A program made the position numbers and the translations under genes. Under the pieces are notes generated by a model. That model was not told the DNA's origin. It was given only the letters and a program-made list of their open reading frames with translations, and did no database searches. A stretch of DNA of 35,329 nucleotides. Source: a bacterium (GTDB lineage: Bacteria; Planctomycetota; Planctomycetia; Planctomycetales; Planctomycetaceae). Within the stretch, counting starts at the first letter, position 1, and the number at the start of each line of letters is the position of its first letter. The DNA lies in the NCBI GenBank assembly GCA_016124895.1, contig WGMU01000152.1:1-35329 (forward strand). The letters run 5' to 3'. Shown one piece after another: positions 8,861 through 16,811 of the stretch.

Positions 8861-9853
8861 CTATCGAGCAGATGGTCTGGTTCGAGGACCGGGAGGAAAT
8901 CCACCGCGGCCACCTGGCGGCATCCGGTTCTGGAAGCCCTGGTCGGGCGTTCCTCGGAACAGTCGCGGGATCACGGGCCAGTCGCGCGTCAGAAAGTAGG
9001 CATAAGTGCCCTGCGGGAACTCCGGAGTGACGCAGAACCGGCCATTGCACTCGTCGAGGTCACCGAGCCTGTCGACGAACTCGTAATCATTGAGGAACGT
9101 TCCGTCGTAAACACCGCCGGGATCGAAGCGGTCGCTGCGAGCGCCGCCGGGGCGCTGGCCCTGCTTCAGGCGGTAGCTCGACTTCAGTTCTCGGATCTCT
9201 GATTCCGAATCACGCGGATTGACGAAGCCGTTCAGCGCGTAAATCGGAAAGCCGTCAGCCGCCCAGCCGACCAGTGGAGAATGTTTCTGATCCTCGAACC
9301 CCAGCGTCGCCAGCAGTCCCGTCGGGATACCGTGGTAGTGGTACTTCCCGTCCGGCTGCACGTGAGCGTAGTTCTCGTCAAGCCCCAGCGGCACGGCTCC
9401 CGCGAGAGCTTCGTACTGCCAACCGCTGCGGGGGTCACCGAGCCAGAACTCTGCGGCACCAGGGTCGAACAGGACACCGTTCACCGCGACGCCGAAGTTC
9501 ATGCCGAGCCGCAGCCAGGTTGTTTCTCTGGCAGGCTGCGGATGAAGAGGCACACGGAATGTCGCTTCGCGTTCAGCGATTGAGTGAGGATTGCCACCGT
9601 TCGGGAACTGACCGACTTTGTGAACCGGGATACTGTTCACGCGGATGATCCGGGAGTCTCCGGATTCGGTCGTGCTGGTGCGGCTGGCGATGCTCAGCTT
9701 CACGTCAGCTTTCACCAGTTTCAGCTCGCGCTTCTGATTGGCCGTATGCCGGCGCATCGGCGGTCGCTGAGCAATGCTCACAGCAGCCAGGACGGCGATC
9801 GCCACCAAAGCCAGCAGCAGCCGAATGGACGCGTGGTGTGTGAGTTTCGTCAT
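8861..9853 (-). CDS. Exported YHYH-domain protein
   Basis: A 330-residue protein if translation begins at the ATG at 9853 (MTKLTHHASIRLLLALVAIAV). That start gives a clear signal peptide, with possible cleavage after about residue 25 (VSIAQ). An open frame continues upstream to 10063 but would bury the signal sequence. The central part carries the YHYH signature (GKYHYHGIPTGLL) and the flanking SPLVGWAADGFPIYALNG segment, both characteristic of the PF14240 YHYH family. FCVTPEFPQGTYAYFLTRDWPVIPRLFRGTP near the end is also typical of it. The biochemical role of YHYH proteins is not established. The C-terminus is Gly/Pro/Arg rich. It is the first gene of the long minus-strand run and is divergent from adenine deaminase. 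Confidence 0.85.
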   Translation of the reverse strand: MTKLTHHASIRLLLALVAIAVLAAVSIAQRPPMRRHTANQKRELKLVKADVKLSIASRTSTTESGDSRIIRVNSIPVHKVGQFPNGGNPHSIAEREATFRVPLHPQPARETTWLRLGMNFGVAVNGVLFDPGAAEFWLGDPRSGWQYEALAGAVPLGLDENYAHVQPDGKYHYHGIPTGLLATLGFEDQKHSPLVGWAADGFPIYALNGFVNPRDSESEIRELKSSYRLKQGQRPGGARSDRFDPGGVYDGTFLNDYEFVDRLGDLDECNGRFCVTPEFPQGTYAYFLTRDWPVIPRLFRGTPDQGFQNRMPPGGRGGFPPGPRTRPSAR

Positions 9854-10133
9854 GGCAATCCAGTCCGCCCGTAAAGTCGTGCCAGCGTGACCTGACGCGG
9901 CGGCCGGAATCTTTTCAGTCGATCCGTGGTCTTGCCAGTGATCCTGACTGACTGTTCCGTTGAAAATGCCGAATTGTGATTGCCGAGAGAAACGAGCCGC
10001 ACGGTCTTTGCGGGCAGAACGACGCTCTGAACCGCCCGGCGGGAACGGCCGCTGAGTTTGCATGGACTCGCGTCAGCGACAATCCTCCCGGCGCAGAATG
10101 TCGGCCTGTGGCCAAGTCGTCGAGGAAATCAGG

Positions 10134-11780
10134 ATGAATCTGCCGACCGTAAATCAGACGCTCGAAGTCAACCTCGTTGACGTTCCCGGTCGTCGCGTCT
10201 TCCCGGCACGAGTGACGGTTGGGAATGGCCGCATCCTGTCAGTTCAGGAAGCGGAGCACGAGTTTGCGACCTTTCTACTGCCTGGCTTTGTAGACGCACA
10301 CGTGCATATTGAAAGTTCAATGCTCGTGCCGCGTGAGTTTGCCCGGGCCGCCACTCTGCATGGAACTGTGGGTTCGGTCTCCGATCCGCACGAGATTGCG
10401 AACGTGCTCGGCATCGCTGGAGTTGAGTTCATGCTCGACGACGCGCGCGACGTCCCGTTCCACTTCTGTTTCGGAGCCCCGTCGTGCGTTCCGGCGACCG
10501 GGTTCGAAACCGCGGGCGCGACGGTCGATGCCGAGCAGGTCGCCGCGCTGCTTGACGATGATCGAATCGGCTACCTCAGCGAGATGATGAACTTTCCCGG
10601 CGTGCTGCAGGGCGATGCGGAAGTGCTGAAAAAGATCCGTGCCGCCCGGCAGCGAGGCAAGCCCGTCGACGGGCACGCGCCTGGACTGCGCGGCGACGAG
10701 GCGAGACGATACCTGGAAGCCGGGATCACGACAGATCACGAGTGCTTTACGCGCGCCGAAGCGGAAGACAAGTTGCATTACGGTGCGAAGATCCTGATTC
10801 GCGAAGGCTCAGCCGCCCGCAACTTTGAAGAGCTGTACCCGCTTGTCGATACGGCGCCGGACCGCTGCATGTTCTGCAGCGATGACAAGCATCCCGACGA
10901 ACTGCTGGAAGGGCACATCAACACGCTGGTTCGACGCGCGATCTCACACGGACAGGATCTGTTCAACGTGCTGCGAGTCGCGTGCGTCAATCCGGTCGAG
11001 CATTACCGCCTGCCTATCGGACTGCTCCGCGAAGGCGACCCAGCTGACTTTATCGAGGTCAGCGACCTCGACAGGTTCCTGATCCTGCGGACGGTGATTG
11101 GCGGAGTGGTTGTGGCGGAACGCGGGCAGCGCTGCATCCCGAGCCGGCCACCGCGGATCGTTAACCACTTCAACTGTTCGCCGCGGCAGCCGACCGACTT
11201 TGCCTGCCAGGTCCCGCCGAATGCCCGGCTGCTGAATGTGATCGAGACAGTTGACGGGCAGCTTGTCACGACCCGCCGCCAGGAGCCCCCGCTGATTCGT
11301 GACGGGCAGGCGGTCTCGGACACGGATCGTGACATTCTCAAGCTGACCGTCGTGAACCGTTATCACGACGCCGAGCCGGCGATTGCGTTCGTCAGAAACT
11401 TCGGCCTGACGCGTGGCGCGATCGCCTCGTCGGTCGCGCACGATTCGCACAACGTCATCGCGGTCGGGACGAGCGACGACGATTTGTGCCGCGCGGTCAA
11501 CGCCGTCATCGACGCTCGCGGTGGTCTGTCAGCGGTCTGCGGTCCGGAGGTCTCCGTGCTGCCGCTGCCGGTGGCCGGGCTGATGTCAAACGACTCGTGC
11601 AACGCGGTCGCCGCGGCCTACGCCGGCCTGGACTCACTGGCCCACTCGTTCGGGTCGAAGCTGCGGGCTCCGTACATGACGTTGTCTTTTATGGCCTTGC
11701 TGGTGATTCCAGAGCTGAAACTGAGCGACCGCGGCCTGTTCGACGGCAACCGCTTCGAGTTCGCGCCGCTGTTTGCGTGA
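10134..11780 (+). CDS. ade: Adenine deaminase
   Basis: A 548-residue amidohydrolase-fold enzyme that converts adenine to hypoxanthine and ammonia in purine salvage. Evidence is the metal-binding PGFVDAHVHIESSM motif, the SVSDPHEIANVLG block, a HAPGLRG segment with a ligand His, FCSDDKHPDEL, and the C-terminal LPLPVAGLMSND block characteristic of Ade rather than of other amidohydrolases. Length is close to the 570-590 residues of E. coli and Bacillus enzymes. I chose the ATG at 10134 (MNLPTVNQ) because GAGGAAATC lies just upstream; the frame is open from 10062 but those residues are not family-like. The gene is monocistronic, divergent from the YHYH gene, with 280 bp between them. Confidence 0.93.
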   Translation: MNLPTVNQTLEVNLVDVPGRRVFPARVTVGNGRILSVQEAEHEFATFLLPGFVDAHVHIESSMLVPREFARAATLHGTVGSVSDPHEIANVLGIAGVEFMLDDARDVPFHFCFGAPSCVPATGFETAGATVDAEQVAALLDDDRIGYLSEMMNFPGVLQGDAEVLKKIRAARQRGKPVDGHAPGLRGDEARRYLEAGITTDHECFTRAEAEDKLHYGAKILIREGSAARNFEELYPLVDTAPDRCMFCSDDKHPDELLEGHINTLVRRAISHGQDLFNVLRVACVNPVEHYRLPIGLLREGDPADFIEVSDLDRFLILRTVIGGVVVAERGQRCIPSRPPRIVNHFNCSPRQPTDFACQVPPNARLLNVIETVDGQLVTTRRQEPPLIRDGQAVSDTDRDILKLTVVNRYHDAEPAIAFVRNFGLTRGAIASSVAHDSHNVIAVGTSDDDLCRAVNAVIDARGGLSAVCGPEVSVLPLPVAGLMSNDSCNAVAAAYAGLDSLAHSFGSKLRAPYMTLSFMALLVIPELKLSDRGLFDGNRFEFAPLFA

Positions 11781-12026
11781 CGCGCCGCAGCTTGAGGGAC
11801 CGCTGAAGTGAGCCAGCAGCGGCACCGTGCAAAACCGTGGGCGCGCTGCACTCGGCCACTGCAACCCGACAGAAATCCATGGTCGTGGTCGCGAAACTCG
11901 CGAAGAGTTTAGGCTCGACGTGACTGTCGAAAGTCAGCAGGACTTCCACTACCGAGCATTGCTAACCGCTCGAAAGCCAGCCCGTGAACCGACCATTGAA
12001 ACCGGCCTTGGTTCATGACCTCGGCG

Positions 12027-12065
12027 CAAAAGAAGACCCTGAAGCCGACTGATCGACTTCAGGGT
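12027..12065 (-). terminator. Rho-independent terminator of the tRNA gene
   Basis: Arms at 12036-12044 and 12057-12065 form a perfect 9-bp stem (ACCCTGAAG with CTTCAGGGT) around a 12-nt loop. On the minus strand it is followed by the T-rich run CTTCTTTTG. It starts 6 nt past the tRNA 3' end. Confidence 0.75.
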
Positions 12066-12071
12066 TCCAAG

Positions 12072-12145
<74 letters not shown>

Positions 12146-12238
12146 TCATTGAGGAGCATTATTGTCGGCCGGCGGAGCATCTTCCACTGACTTGATCTGC
12201 GAATCTTCGAGAATTTCTCAGAAGATTGTGACTGGCAC

Positions 12239-12829
12239 TCACTTCTCCACGCTGGCGAGCTGCTTGCCGACCTTCTTATGCAGGTCCAGCACGCGACTGA
12301 GTGACTCGCCGTATTGCTGGCGGTTCACGTAACCGGTCAGGCGGCCGAGCAGGTCGGCTCGCGGGCTGAGGGCGACGGTACAGGGGATGCGCTTCACTTC
12401 GAGGATTTCCGCAATCCGGGTGTGCTCGTCGAGATTCAGATGCACGGGCACAAACTCTCGGTTGATCTGAGTGATGAGTTCCGGTTCGGCCAGCGTTGTG
12501 CGTTCCATCTTGCGGCAGTAGCTGCACCAGTCGGCGTCGAAAACGATCAGCATCGGGCGATTCAATTCGAGGGCGAGTTCGTGAGCGATCTTCAGATCAG
12601 ACTGCCAGCGAATCTCGCGTTTCTTCGGTTTGATGCTGCCAGCTTTGTCCGTCGCAGCCGCCGTTGCCGAGGGTTGCTCTGCCGTTGCTGAGGCATCGTC
12701 AGTCAAGGTACTCACCGGTTCTGCTGCGGACTGCTCCGCGCTGGCCGATTCCGAGTCCCCTTGAGCCGCCCAGACCCGAGCAAACAACAGCACGAACACA
12801 ACAAGACTGACTGCAGAGACAAGCTTCAT
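12239..12829 (-). CDS. Exported thioredoxin-fold protein
   Basis: A 196-residue protein from the ATG at 12829, which has GGGAG 8 nt upstream. The N-terminus MKLVSAVSLVVFVLLFARVWAA is a signal peptide or membrane anchor. Residues about 25-65 are a low-complexity Ala/Ser/Glu/Thr linker. From about residue 75 a thioredoxin fold follows: WQSDLKIAHELALELNRPML, then the redox motif WCSYC (about 104-108), then the cis-Pro strand KRIPCTVALSP. This fits the Thioredoxin_7/DsbD-gamma-like group: periplasmic disulfide reduction or thiol-disulfide exchange. An upstream in-frame extension to 13153 lacks a signal sequence at its start and is unlikely to be translated. HtrA lies upstream in the same direction, 332 bp away. 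Confidence 0.85.
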   Translation of the reverse strand: MKLVSAVSLVVFVLLFARVWAAQGDSESASAEQSAAEPVSTLTDDASATAEQPSATAAATDKAGSIKPKKREIRWQSDLKIAHELALELNRPMLIVFDADWCSYCRKMERTTLAEPELITQINREFVPVHLNLDEHTRIAEILEVKRIPCTVALSPRADLLGRLTGYVNRQQYGESLSRVLDLHKKVGKQLASVEK

Positions 12830-13161
12830 TTCGAGACTCCCTTCTCGAATTCCAGCGGACAATCCGGAGCAGTTATCGGCGTCTGAGCGTTGAGCGGGCG
12901 ACCGTTTGTGCGGGCTGGAGCGGTTGTCGCGACTGTGCGGTAGGGTCGCGTGGCCGACGTTGACTCTGCGGGTTAGAGAAGCATTGCGGATCATCCAGTC
13001 GGATGACGGCATACCTTCTGTTCGCGTCACCGTGAGACTATGGCCCAGCCACAGATCTCCGCACTGAAACGAATGGGGACACTGTCCTGCCGCGCCGAAA
13101 GCTGTCTGACACCGCAGGCTCGGAACGGACGAATTCCGTTCGGCAGGAGGCAATGGCTCGA
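12830..13161. other. Intergenic region upstream of the thioredoxin-fold gene
   Basis: 332 bp between the HtrA stop and the thioredoxin-fold start, both on the minus strand. It has normal GC content, open frames only as shadows, and no convincing hairpin or -35/-10 pair. It presumably carries the promoter of the thioredoxin-fold gene. Confidence 0.4.
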
Positions 13162-14295
13162 TCAGCGCGTCGGGCGTCCAGTCAGGTCGACCATCAGCGT
13201 GAGGCGGCGGTTATCACGCCAGACGGTGACTTCTGCCATTTTTCCGACATCCGAGAGGCTGACCATATTGATCAGATGGCTCTCGTCGATGACTTCGACG
13301 CCGTTGAATTCGAGAATCACGTCGTTGAAGCGAAGCCGTGCTTTAGCGGCCGGTGTGTTCGGATAAATCTCAAGTACGCGGGCACCTCGCAGCTTATCCA
13401 GGCTGAGTTGCTGCGCTGCGTTGAAGTCGAACTCCGGGTCGAGTTTCACACCGAGATACGCTCGGTGAACCTCGCCGTATTCGAGCAGATGATCGACGAC
13501 GTGCTGCACCAGATTGCTCGGGATACTGAAGCCGATCCCCTCATTGCCGCCGTGTGTTGACGCGATCGCCGTGTTGATGCCGACCAGCCGTCCCTGCAGG
13601 TCGATCAGCGGGCCGCCGCTGTTACCTGGATTGATAGCCGCGTCCGTCTGCAGAAAATCCTGATTGAGCACGCCGCTGCGATTTCCGATTCCCAGCGAGC
13701 TGCGACCGCGGGCACTGATGATGCCCATCGTGACCGACTGGCTCAGGCCAAACGGACTGCCACAGGCCAGCACGATATTGCCGATCTCCAGTGAGTCGGA
13801 ATCACCCCAGCGCAGCGGTTCGACGTCTTCAACTTCGATCTGCAGCACGGCAACATCGCTGTACTGGTCTGTCCAGAATCGCGTGGGATGAATGATGCGG
13901 CCATCGACAAGCTGGATCGAAATGTTTTCCAGTTCGGGCAGAGCGTCATTGACGACGTGCTTGTTTGTGACGATGTAGCGACCGGGCCGTTTTGAGCTGG
14001 TCATGATCACGCCCGAGCCGGTTTCCTCAACGCGGCCGCGGCTGGGGACTACTCGGACGCTGTCGATATGCACGACGCTGGGCATGACGACGCGAGCGAT
14101 CCTCGACAAAATCCGGCTCGTTTCGACCAGCGGCGACTGGCCGTGATCCAGTTCGCGGTACACGGCGGCTGATTCACCGGCCGAAAAGTATTCCGCATTA
14201 ACGGCCGCGACGCCGAAGCCTTCAAAGCAGGTCGCAATGGCGGCTCCAATGATTGAGCCAAACAGCAGAGTCAGAAGGGTTCGCGGGCTGTTCAT
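13162..14295 (-). CDS. HtrA/Deg-type trypsin-like serine protease with one PDZ domain
   Basis: A 377-residue protein from the ATG at 14295 (MNSPRTLLTLLFGS), which has GGAG 6 nt upstream; an ATG at 14307 would add four residues. A hydrophobic N-terminal segment (about residues 5-30) anchors or exports it to the periplasm. The trypsin-like domain shows the full triad: His in VTNKHVV (about 111), Asp in YSDVAVLQ (about 146) and Ser in NPGNSGGPL (about 224). A single PDZ domain follows (about 275-370), with RAYLGVKLD and GARVLEIYPNTPAAKARLRFNDVILEFNG. Role: envelope protein quality control, as in DegS, DegQ and HtrA. With one PDZ and an N-terminal anchor it resembles DegS more than two-PDZ DegP, but no RseA partner is in view. 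It lies 85 bp downstream of the DksA/TraR gene, same strand. Confidence 0.92.
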   Translation of the reverse strand: MNSPRTLLTLLFGSIIGAAIATCFEGFGVAAVNAEYFSAGESAAVYRELDHGQSPLVETSRILSRIARVVMPSVVHIDSVRVVPSRGRVEETGSGVIMTSSKRPGRYIVTNKHVVNDALPELENISIQLVDGRIIHPTRFWTDQYSDVAVLQIEVEDVEPLRWGDSDSLEIGNIVLACGSPFGLSQSVTMGIISARGRSSLGIGNRSGVLNQDFLQTDAAINPGNSGGPLIDLQGRLVGINTAIASTHGGNEGIGFSIPSNLVQHVVDHLLEYGEVHRAYLGVKLDPEFDFNAAQQLSLDKLRGARVLEIYPNTPAAKARLRFNDVILEFNGVEVIDESHLINMVSLSDVGKMAEVTVWRDNRRLTLMVDLTGRPTR

Positions 14296-14380
14296 CGTCT
14301 GCTCCATCGACACGGTCGCAGTCTGTTCAATTGAGGGCGAAGCGCAATAGCGGTCGACGAAGTCGAAACTCTCGAAGCTG

Positions 14381-14821
14381 TCACACGCCGCGGTGAAAAT
14401 CGTCCGGAAGGACGTCCTGATCACTGAATCGAACTTCGTAATCGCAGGCCATATCCCAGTCGATTTCGGCCTGCTCGTCGTCACCAATTGCTTCCAGGTC
14501 GCTCTGGCATTTGACACACAGTACGGTGTACGGCAGAGCCTGCAGGCGACTGACGGGGATCGACCCTCCGCATTGTTCGCACGTGCCGTAAGTCCCGTCG
14601 AGCAGCATTTGCAATGCCCGTTCGACAAATCGCAGTTCACGGGTTTCGATCGTCGCGAGTTGCGAGTTCAGTTCGTTGCGTGCCCCTTCGCAGGCCACGT
14701 CGCCCAGGTCCCCGGAACCGCGACCGTCGCCGGTCTTGTCGAGAGAGAGCTTTTTCCGCAGAGCATCACGTCGGGCAATCAGCCGGCTGCGAAGTCGGAG
14801 CAGTGCGTCTTTTCTGGCCAT
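14381..14821 (-). CDS. DksA/TraR-family zinc-finger transcription factor
   Basis: A 146-residue protein. The N-terminal half is a charged helical region predicted to form the coiled coil that enters the RNA polymerase secondary channel. The tip motif D-x-x-D-x-A is present at D38, D41 and A43 (GDLGDVACEG), as in E. coli DksA. A C4 zinc finger follows: CEQC at 81-84 and CVKC at 102-105, spaced by 17 residues. Family role: binds RNA polymerase and, with ppGpp, alters initiation at stringent-response promoters. The C-terminus is acidic (SDLEAIGDDEQAEIDWDMACDYE) and longer than in TraR. The gene is divergent from the lipoprotein/CcsBA pair and upstream of HtrA, so it may be co-transcribed with HtrA. 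Confidence 0.88.
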   Translation of the reverse strand: MARKDALLRLRSRLIARRDALRKKLSLDKTGDGRGSGDLGDVACEGARNELNSQLATIETRELRFVERALQMLLDGTYGTCEQCGGSIPVSRLQALPYTVLCVKCQSDLEAIGDDEQAEIDWDMACDYEVRFSDQDVLPDDFHRGV

Positions 14822-15127
14822 CGGTCAGGTACTCGTTGGAATGAGGAACAGAGTCCCTCCGATACGTCCGACACAGCGCAAATCGATTGACCGGAAGTGG
14901 TGGTTCTGCGGCGACACAACGTTAGAACGGGATGAAGTCGAGGCACACAAGACGTTTCCGATCGGGCAATTCTAACCCCGGAATCGGCGCGACCTGTCGT
15001 TTCGTCGTGTTTTCCGGGAGCTGTCAGGACGACCCGCCTTACGATTCCGGTACGAGCCGCACAAACCGGGCAGCCGTCGCGGAGGTCCGCCTCCGTTGCG
15101 GCCAGCGAATCGCCACCCCGCGACACT

Positions 15128-15180
15128 GATTATCGCATATTAATACAAATTAAAACTAATATGTTTAAATTATGATAAAC
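15128..15180. promoter_or_regulatory. AT-rich island, candidate divergent promoter or UP/binding region
   Basis: About 50 bp are more than 80 percent A/T in an otherwise GC-rich window. It holds -10-like hexamers on both strands: TATGAT at 15171-15176 (+) and GATAAT at 15129-15134 (-). No good -35 box lies at the right spacing on either strand, so the exact promoters are uncertain. Confidence 0.4.
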
Positions 15181-15376
15181 CTTCGCTTGCGGGTTTCGGG
15201 GAGTTCACAGAATCGTCAAATTCGTTATGGCTTTTGAGCCGGCAGGGCGCGTACTTAAACGGGGCGGAAGCGGGCAGGTGGTCGAGAGATCGGCGACGCC
15301 GGGGCAACAGTGTTCGTTTCTGCGAGATCGTCCTACGATATCCTGCCTCAAAACTTGAACGGCTGGCACCGCCAGT

Positions 15377-15414
15377 TCCCGCCTGTCGCGCCGCTCAGCG
15401 GCGCATCCCGCCTG
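15377..15414. repeat. Perfect dyad flanked by 9-bp direct repeats
   Basis: A 17-bp perfect palindrome, GCGCCGCT-C-AGCGGCGC (15388-15404), is bracketed by two copies of TCCCGCCTG (15377-15385 and 15406-15414). It lies about 115 bp before the lipoprotein start. It could be an operator, a REP-like unit or a miniature-element scar. Confidence 0.5.
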
Positions 15415-15530
15415 CCGACCCATTTCCCGCTCACGCTGCACGGCAGTCTGCCTGAACCGGACGTCCCGGAATGATCACTGCCGGATGTCTGTCTGTCGTG
15501 GCGACCAGTTGCCTGCCTGGATTTAAAACG

Positions 15531-16718
15531 ATGAACGTTTTGACCACGACGCCTGCTGTCCGTCCCCTCACACTGCCGGTGCTGTTGTCCGCTCTGCTGT
15601 TTGCGGGTTGCGAACAGGAGCCGCAGATTGTCCGCCAGCAGGTTCCGAAGCCCAAGGCTCCGCCTGCGGCTGACGGGATGCTCGCCGCGCTGGCCCCGAT
15701 TGGAGACAACGGCTGGTTTTTTAAACTGTCCGGTCCGAAAGACGCCGTCGCTGCTGAAGCCGAACGATTTCGCGGACTGCTCAAGTCATTGAAGATCGTC
15801 GGTGACCGCCCGAGCTGGACCGCCCCTTCGGGTTGGAACGAACAGCCGGCGTCGGGAATGCGAGCTGCGACGTTTACGATCGGCAACGACGGCAAATCGC
15901 TCGAATGCACAGTCATCCCGTTGCCGGCACGTGACGGAACGGCGTCGTCGGATGAGTATCTGCTGGAGAATGTCAATCGCTGGCGCAAACAACTTGGACT
16001 GAATGCCCTGTCGTCCGGCGAGCTGCAGACCTCGCTGGAAACAGAAGGCGGGATCTTCCGTATCAATCTCGCCGACGGAACACCGGTCACCTGGGTTGAA
16101 CTCGAAGGAACACAGTCTGGCGGTGGCATGGCTCCGTTTGCAGGCTCTGCACCGTTTGCCGCAATGGGTGATGGAGCGGCTGCCGGGCCGCAAATGCCGC
16201 CGAAGGGTCCTGCCGGTCCGCCGCAAGGCCCCGTTGGGCCGGCCGGACCACCAGTGACCGCAGGCGGCTCCGCTTCAGAGACGGCTGCAGGTTCAAGTGA
16301 GTTGCCGGAGATGACGTTTGCTGTTCCTGATGGCTGGGTACCAGGAGCGCTCAAACCATTTCGGAAGGTCTCCTGGAACGTCAGTGACGGTGGAGCTTCC
16401 GCAGAAGCCTATATCTCAGCACTGGGTGCAGCCGGTGCCGATGTCGCCCAGAACGTCAATCGCTGGCGCAGCCAGGCCGGGCTGGCGCCGATCAGCGATC
16501 CCGCTGAACTCGACAAGACGATCGAGAAGATCAGCGTCGACGGTCAGCAGGGCGACCTGGTGATTCTGCAGGGAAGTGATCCGGAGAAGACTGTTCTGGG
16601 AGCGATCGTCGTGCGTGACGGTACCGGCTGGTTCTTCAAGATGGCCGGTGCGGCAGCGGCGAAGCCCGCTCAGCAGGATGCGTTCAGAAAGTTCGTTGCG
16701 TCGGTGAAGTTTCGCTGA
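15531..16718 (+). CDS. Lipoprotein with two related domains joined by a collagen-like Gly-Pro linker
   Basis: A 395-residue protein from the ATG at 15531 (MNVLTTTPAV). It has a lipoprotein signal ending LLFAGC, so Cys is probably lipidated and the mature chain starts CEQEPQ. Two related halves can be seen. Both contain a GWFFK-(L/M)-(S/A)G strand followed by a FR..(L/V).S(L/V)K helix, a GW segment and the sequence NVNRWR(K/S)Q(L/A)GL. The order differs: the first half runs GWFFK then NVNRWR, the second runs NVNRWR then GWFFK. The linker between them contains Gly-Pro-Pro repeats (PKGPAGPPQGPVGPAGPP). I do not recognise a named family. It is 93 bp upstream of the CcsB-CcsA gene, same strand, so a role beside cytochrome c maturation is plausible but inferred. 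Confidence 0.8.
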   Translation: MNVLTTTPAVRPLTLPVLLSALLFAGCEQEPQIVRQQVPKPKAPPAADGMLAALAPIGDNGWFFKLSGPKDAVAAEAERFRGLLKSLKIVGDRPSWTAPSGWNEQPASGMRAATFTIGNDGKSLECTVIPLPARDGTASSDEYLLENVNRWRKQLGLNALSSGELQTSLETEGGIFRINLADGTPVTWVELEGTQSGGGMAPFAGSAPFAAMGDGAAAGPQMPPKGPAGPPQGPVGPAGPPVTAGGSASETAAGSSELPEMTFAVPDGWVPGALKPFRKVSWNVSDGGASAEAYISALGAAGADVAQNVNRWRSQAGLAPISDPAELDKTIEKISVDGQQGDLVILQGSDPEKTVLGAIVVRDGTGWFFKMAGAAAAKPAQQDAFRKFVASVKFR

Positions 16719-16811
16719 GCGTTTCACCAGCGAAAACGTGAGGCAAACACGAAGTCGATCGCGGTTGAACCTGGCTGTCGAATTCGATTGAGAAAACAAC
16801 GGAGACCGTTC

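Larger units (their letters stand above)
14822..15530. other. 709-bp non-coding divergent region
   Basis: It separates the minus-strand DksA/TraR gene from the plus-strand lipoprotein gene. It contains an AT-rich island (15128-15180) and a dyad flanked by direct repeats (15377-15414). I found no coding frame with a good ribosome binding site and no tRNA. A small RNA cannot be excluded. Confidence 0.5.

Noticed and set aside
12830-13153. Upstream extension of the thioredoxin-fold protein
   Set aside because: The internal ATG at 12829 has a good ribosome binding site and opens directly into a signal peptide, which the longer form would bury.
15205-15441. Possible small minus-strand gene of 78 codons in the divergent region
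   Set aside because: No ribosome binding site, no recognisable domain and a palindrome inside it; a chance frame is likelier.
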